From: JBMOOG01 sp049324535
Lineage (GTDB): Bacteria; Pseudomonadota; Alphaproteobacteria; Rhodobacterales; Rhodobacteraceae
DNA length: 64,000 nucleotides
Assembly (NCBI GenBank): GCA_049324535.1
Contig: JBMOOG010000028.1
Span: 168,726-232,725, forward strand
Direction: 5' to 3'
The notes under the pieces are model-generated. The model was not told where the DNA came from and searched no databases. It worked only from the letters and a program-made list of their open reading frames with translations. This document shows, piece after piece, positions 61,374 to 64,000 of the stretch. Numbering within the stretch: the stretch's first letter is position 1; each line of letters opens with the position of its first letter. The translations under genes and the position numbers were made by a program.

Positions 61374-61985
61374 CTAGATCAACTTGTAGTCTTTCGCACG
61401 CTGGATCGCCTCGGCGGTCGTTCGCGCCATCAGCCGTTGTCGTGCCGCATTGAGCCGCGCCTTGAGCGCGCTTTCGGAAATTCCAAGCTTGTTCGCGGCG
61501 GCCGCGTGACGATCGCCGCCGGCGATGTGGCGCAGGGCCTCGATCTGGGGCGGGGTCAGCTCCTCGGGCGGCATGGTCAGATCGTGCAGGTTGTGCACGA
61601 TCGCCGTGACCCGGCGGATCTCGTCATCGGTGAACTCGCGGTCGCTGCGCGCCACGCTGGCGATGGTGCGCGAGCTGATCGGCCCGTAGGACACGGTGAC
61701 CCCGTAGCGCAGGCCGAACTGCGCGGCCTCCTTGAACAGGCCGAAAGGATCGGGCAGTCGCGGATCGCTCCAGCGGATGCTGCCTTCGGTGCTGAAGCCC
61801 CAGGCGGTCATGGGATCGCGCAGGACATAGCCGTTGTTGGTGTAGTGATCCAGCCAGACCTGATCGTAGGTCTGGAAGGTCAGCAGGGGAGACGTGAACC
61901 GGATGTGCAGGCCGACGAAATAGCCGGCCGGAGCGATCAGCCCCAGTTCATGCAGTCGAACATCGATACCGTGACGAGAGGACAT
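61374..61985 (-). CDS. LuxR-family quorum-sensing regulator
   Basis: A 203-residue regulator, shorter than the usual 230-250. Residues about 20-110 match the autoinducer-binding domain: Trp44, Tyr48 and Asp57-Pro58 in DQVWLDHYTNNGYVLRDPM align with TraR Trp57, Tyr61 and Asp70-Pro71. The C-terminal helix-turn-helix is ELTPPQIEALRHIAGGDRHAAAANKLGISESALKARLNAARQRL. The shortening is mainly N-terminal. It precedes luxI, so the pair is probably a complete circuit. Confidence 0.9.
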   Translation of the reverse strand: MSSRHGIDVRLHELGLIAPAGYFVGLHIRFTSPLLTFQTYDQVWLDHYTNNGYVLRDPMTAWGFSTEGSIRWSDPRLPDPFGLFKEAAQFGLRYGVTVSYGPISSRTIASVARSDREFTDDEIRRVTAIVHNLHDLTMPPEELTPPQIEALRHIAGGDRHAAAANKLGISESALKARLNAARQRLMARTTAEAIQRAKDYKLI

Positions 61986-62062
61986 GTCTTTTTAGACAGG
62001 TTGCGATTCATTCAGTCAACCAATAATTGAGGAGCAATCCGCAATTACGGGGATATGTAAAA

Positions 62063-62239
62063 GTGCGTACGATCAATCCGGGGCTGTTTGCAAGACTTAT
62101 GACGCTTCCGAGGTCGGCCCGGACCGACTTGCTGGAGTTTTTGGGGGCAACCCCTGTGGCGGATTCGCAACTTGCCGCCATGATTGAGACTTTTTCCGAG
62201 CGTTTCTCCGGCGAAAGCGCCCCGAAGGCTTTGGCGTGA
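62063..62239 (+). CDS. Small ORF of unknown function, possible gene
   Basis: A GTG-started 58-residue ORF (VRTINPGLFARLMTLPRS..., alternative TTG start at 62027 gives 70 residues). The product is helical with mixed charge and no known motif. Its codons use more AT-ending third positions (for example CTT, TTT, GCA, CAA) than neighbours, unlike a random GC-rich frame. It ends 43 bp before the terminator at 62282-62311, which would serve it. Divergent from luxR, so it could be quorum-linked. Not confirmed; the opposite frame (62008-62283) is open too. Confidence 0.4.
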   Translation: MRTINPGLFARLMTLPRSARTDLLEFLGATPVADSQLAAMIETFSERFSGESAPKALA

Positions 62240-62281
62240 CTTTCATTTAACGTGGCGATTCGCCGCGGACCCTTAAAATGC

Positions 62282-62311
62282 AAAACCCCGCCGGAACACC
62301 GGCGGGGTTTT
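62282..62311. terminator. Bidirectional rho-independent terminator
   Basis: AAAACCCCGCCGG-aaca-CCGGCGGGGTTTT, a perfect 13-bp stem with a 4-base loop and A/T runs on each side, works on both strands. On the minus strand it lies 23 bp downstream of rplQ and ends the ribosomal protein operon; on the plus strand it ends the small ORF unit. Confidence 0.95.
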
Positions 62312-62334
62312 GGTTTTCGACAAATGACGTTGCG

Positions 62335-62754
62335 TCAGTCCTCGATGCCCGACTCGGCCTCGGTGCGCGCCTTGTCGGCGGCGCCCTTGGCGGACGGGTC
62401 GCGATCGACCAGCTCGATGATCGCCATCGGGGCCATGTCGCCATAGCGGAAGCCCGCCTTCAGCACGCGGACGTAGCCGCCCTGGCGCTCCTTGTAGCGG
62501 GGCCCGAGCACGTCGAAGAGCTTCTTGACGTGCATGTCCTGCTTGAGCTGGGCGTCGGCCTGGCGGCGGGCATGCAGGTCGCCACGCTTGGCCAGCGTGA
62601 TCAGCTTCTCGACGATCGGACGCAGTTCCTTGGCCTTGGGAAGGGTCGTCTTGATCTGCTCATGCTCGATCAGCGACCCGGCCATGTTGGCAAAGAGCGC
62701 CTTGCGGTGCTCGTGGGTGCGGTTCAGGCGGCGATAGCCGGCTCCGTGGTTCAT
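62335..62754 (-). CDS. rplQ: 50S ribosomal protein L17
   Basis: The 139-residue L17, with the invariant start MNHGAGYRRLNRTHEHRKALFANMAGSLIEHEQIKTTLPKAKELRP. It is followed by the conserved GGYVRVLKAGFRYGDMAPMAIIELVDRD. Last gene of the rpsK-rpoA-rplQ end of the ribosomal operon; it follows rpoA by 137 bp. Confidence 0.98.
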   Translation of the reverse strand: MNHGAGYRRLNRTHEHRKALFANMAGSLIEHEQIKTTLPKAKELRPIVEKLITLAKRGDLHARRQADAQLKQDMHVKKLFDVLGPRYKERQGGYVRVLKAGFRYGDMAPMAIIELVDRDPSAKGAADKARTEAESGIED

Positions 62755-62891
62755 CTCGTGTCTCCGTCTTTTGCTTTGTCCGGCGGTCCTTCCGTGTCGG
62801 ACCGCTCACCTTGGGGCACCATGCCCATGCCTTCCCCGCCTGCGCGGGCATTGTCGGGGGCCATCCGTCGAACGGCCCCCGGTCGGGTCGA
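62755..62891 (-). other. Gap between rpoA and rplQ with two hairpins
   Basis: 137 bp that hold two stem-loops on the minus strand: GGGGGCC (62856-62862) with GGCCCCC (62874-62880) and GCGGTCC (62783-62789) with GGACCGC (62799-62805). No U run follows, so these may be processing or partial-termination structures rather than full terminators. Confidence 0.5.
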
Positions 62892-63908
62892 TCAGAACTG
62901 GTCCTCGAAGCGCTTGGCCAGATCCTCGATGTTCTCCGGCGGCCAGTCCTCGACTTCCATCCCGAGATGCAGACCCATGCCCGAGAGCACTTCCTTGATC
63001 TCGTTCAGCGACTTGCGGCCGAAGTTCGGCGTGCGCAGCATCTCGGCCTCGGTCTTCTGGATCAGATCGCCGATGTAGACGATGTTGTCGTTCTTCAGGC
63101 AGTTGGCCGAGCGCACAGACAGTTCCAGTTCGTCCACCTTCTTGAGCAGAAGCGGGTTGAACTCGAGACCGGTCTCGATCTCGCCGGCCTTGGCCGACTC
63201 GGGCTCCTCGAAGTTGACGAAGATGGCGAGCTGGTCCTGGAGGATCCGCGCCGCATAGGCCACCGCATCCTCGGGCGTGAGCGAGCCGTCCGTCTCGATC
63301 TTCATGGTCAGCTTGTCGTAGTCGAGCACCTGACCCTCGCGGGTGGGCTGGACCTCATAGCTGACCTTCTTGACCGGCGAATAGATCGCATCGATCGGGA
63401 TCAGGCCGATCGGCGCATCCTCGGGGCGGTTCTTGTCGGCCGCGACATAGCCCTTGCCGGTGTCCACCGTCAGTTCCATGAAGAGATCCGCGCCCTCGTC
63501 GAGGTGGCAGATCACATGGGCCTTGTTCAGCACCTCGATGCCGTTCGACTCCGAGATGTCGCCCGCGGTGACCACGCCCGGACCCTTGGCCGAGATCTGG
63601 AGCCGCTTCGGTCCCTCGACCTCCATCTTGAGGCTGACGCCCTTGAGGTTCAGGACGATGTCGGTCACGTCCTCGCGCACACCGGCGACGGACGAGAACT
63701 CGTGCAGGACGTTGTCGATCTGGACCGAGGTGATCGCCGCACCCTGAAGCGACGACATCAGCACCCGCCGCAGGGCGTTGCCGAGCGTCAGGCCGAAGCC
63801 GCGCTCGAGCGGTTCGGCCACGATCGTGGCCTGACGCTGCGGATCGTTGCCCGGCTTCACGTCAAGCTGGTTCGGCTTGATCAGATTCGCCCAGTTCTTG
63901 TGGATCAT
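62892..63908 (-). CDS. rpoA: DNA-directed RNA polymerase subunit alpha
   Basis: The 338-residue alpha subunit. The N-terminal assembly domain carries ATIVAEPLERGFGLTLGNALRRVLMSSLQGAAITSVQIDNV, and the C-terminal domain has VRSANCLKNDNIVYIGDLIQKTEAEMLRTPNFGRKSLNEIKEVL, the promoter/activator-binding helices. ATG 63908 has GGAGG 8 nt upstream and gives the normal start MIHKNWANLIKP. Completes the ribosomal operon end in this window. Confidence 0.98.
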   Translation of the reverse strand: MIHKNWANLIKPNQLDVKPGNDPQRQATIVAEPLERGFGLTLGNALRRVLMSSLQGAAITSVQIDNVLHEFSSVAGVREDVTDIVLNLKGVSLKMEVEGPKRLQISAKGPGVVTAGDISESNGIEVLNKAHVICHLDEGADLFMELTVDTGKGYVAADKNRPEDAPIGLIPIDAIYSPVKKVSYEVQPTREGQVLDYDKLTMKIETDGSLTPEDAVAYAARILQDQLAIFVNFEEPESAKAGEIETGLEFNPLLLKKVDELELSVRSANCLKNDNIVYIGDLIQKTEAEMLRTPNFGRKSLNEIKEVLSGMGLHLGMEVEDWPPENIEDLAKRFEDQF

Positions 63909-63927
63909 ACGTAGTGCCTCCATTCTC

Positions 63928-63957
63928 GTTCCCGGCCCATGTCCAAAGCCCGGGAAC
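63928..63957 (-). promoter_or_regulatory. Hairpin upstream of rpoA
   Basis: GTTCCCGG (63928-63935) pairs with CCGGGAAC (63950-63957) with a 14-base loop, 19 bp upstream of the rpoA start. It may be an mRNA structure between the upstream gene (outside the window) and rpoA. No poly-U. Confidence 0.4.
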
Positions 63958-64000
63958 ACCCGAGGAAACTGTCAAAGGCCGGCCGGGGCCGCGCGGTCGG

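Larger units (their letters stand above)
61986..62334. other. Gap between luxR and rplQ with a small ORF and terminator
   Basis: 349 bp, lower in GC than the window average. It holds the luxR upstream region (61986-62062), with short AT-rich stretches such as CCAATAATTGAGG, a small plus-strand ORF (62063-62239) and a strong terminator hairpin (62282-62311). I could not find a convincing palindromic lux box. Confidence 0.5.

Noticed and set aside
61986..62062. lux box for LuxR autoregulation
   Set aside because: A single ACCTGTC-like half-site is present on the minus strand, but the symmetric second half is missing, so I do not claim it.

Overview
The window is about 64 kb of one strand of a very GC-rich (high sixties percent) alphaproteobacterial chromosome. 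Gene content points to the Rhodobacterales, close to Rhodobacter or Rhodovulum: an fdsGBACD formate dehydrogenase operon, a bztABCD amino-acid transporter, a rhizobial/rhodobacterial GlpSTPQUV glycerol ABC transporter, an ATP12-type F1 assembly chaperone, and a luxR-luxI pair beside rarA and crcB. There is no phage, transposase, plasmid or CRISPR signal. Genus-level placement is an inference from families, not from a search.

Layout. 1-2.4 kb: end of plsY, then convergent gshA and a small membrane gene. 2.4-6.5 kb: rsmE and ubiA start back to back, only 11 bp apart; an OmpA/BON-like envelope protein and a small coiled-coil membrane protein follow. 6.6-13.8 kb: an acyltransferase, then a minus-strand housekeeping run (S49 protease, zinc-ribbon miniprotein, SDR, uvrC, pgsA, moaD, moaE) and a hexapeptide acyltransferase. 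13.8-14.45 kb is non-coding, with palindromes and a 21-bp tandem repeat. 14.45-21.3 kb: LysR regulator and the complete fdsGBACD operon. 21.3-34.1 kb: glycerol region, with divergent glpR and glpD-glpS-glpT-glpP-glpQ-glpU-glpV, then an MFS gene, glpK and an iron-type alcohol dehydrogenase. 34.1-38.5 kb: accessory block of two sulfotransferase-like genes, two glycosyltransferases and a methyltransferase. 38.5-40.1 kb: tRNA-Arg and an orphan histidine kinase. 40.3-51.7 kb: rpmH-rnpA-yidD, a pentapeptide-repeat membrane protein, ttcA, an EAL phosphodiesterase, yidC-MOSC-engB, an SDR, and argB-ferredoxin-like-sixA. 51.7-56.3 kb: bztABCD. 56.5-62 kb: luxR-luxI-rarA-crcB-rluC-HAD-ATP12. 62-64 kb: a small unknown ORF, rplQ and rpoA.

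How the parts work together. Two carbon/energy modules dominate. Formate is oxidised by the Mo/bis-MGD enzyme FdsABG with maturation factors FdsC and FdsD, under a LysR protein whose likely operator is a long dyad before fdsG. Glycerol is imported by GlpSTPQUV, phosphorylated by GlpK and oxidised by GlpD under GlpR; repeated TTTTCG-type motifs between glpR and glpD look like operators. The glycerol importer is notable because its two ATPases carry complementary defects. Molybdopterin synthase genes (moaD, moaE) elsewhere in the window fit the need for molybdenum cofactor.

Many genes are joined by 4-bp ATGA or 1-bp TGATG stop/start overlaps, which helped fix starts. The least explained parts are the sulfotransferase/glycosyltransferase block, the ferredoxin-like protein after argB, the repeated CTTCTTCTT-type intergenic element, and the small ORF upstream of luxR.
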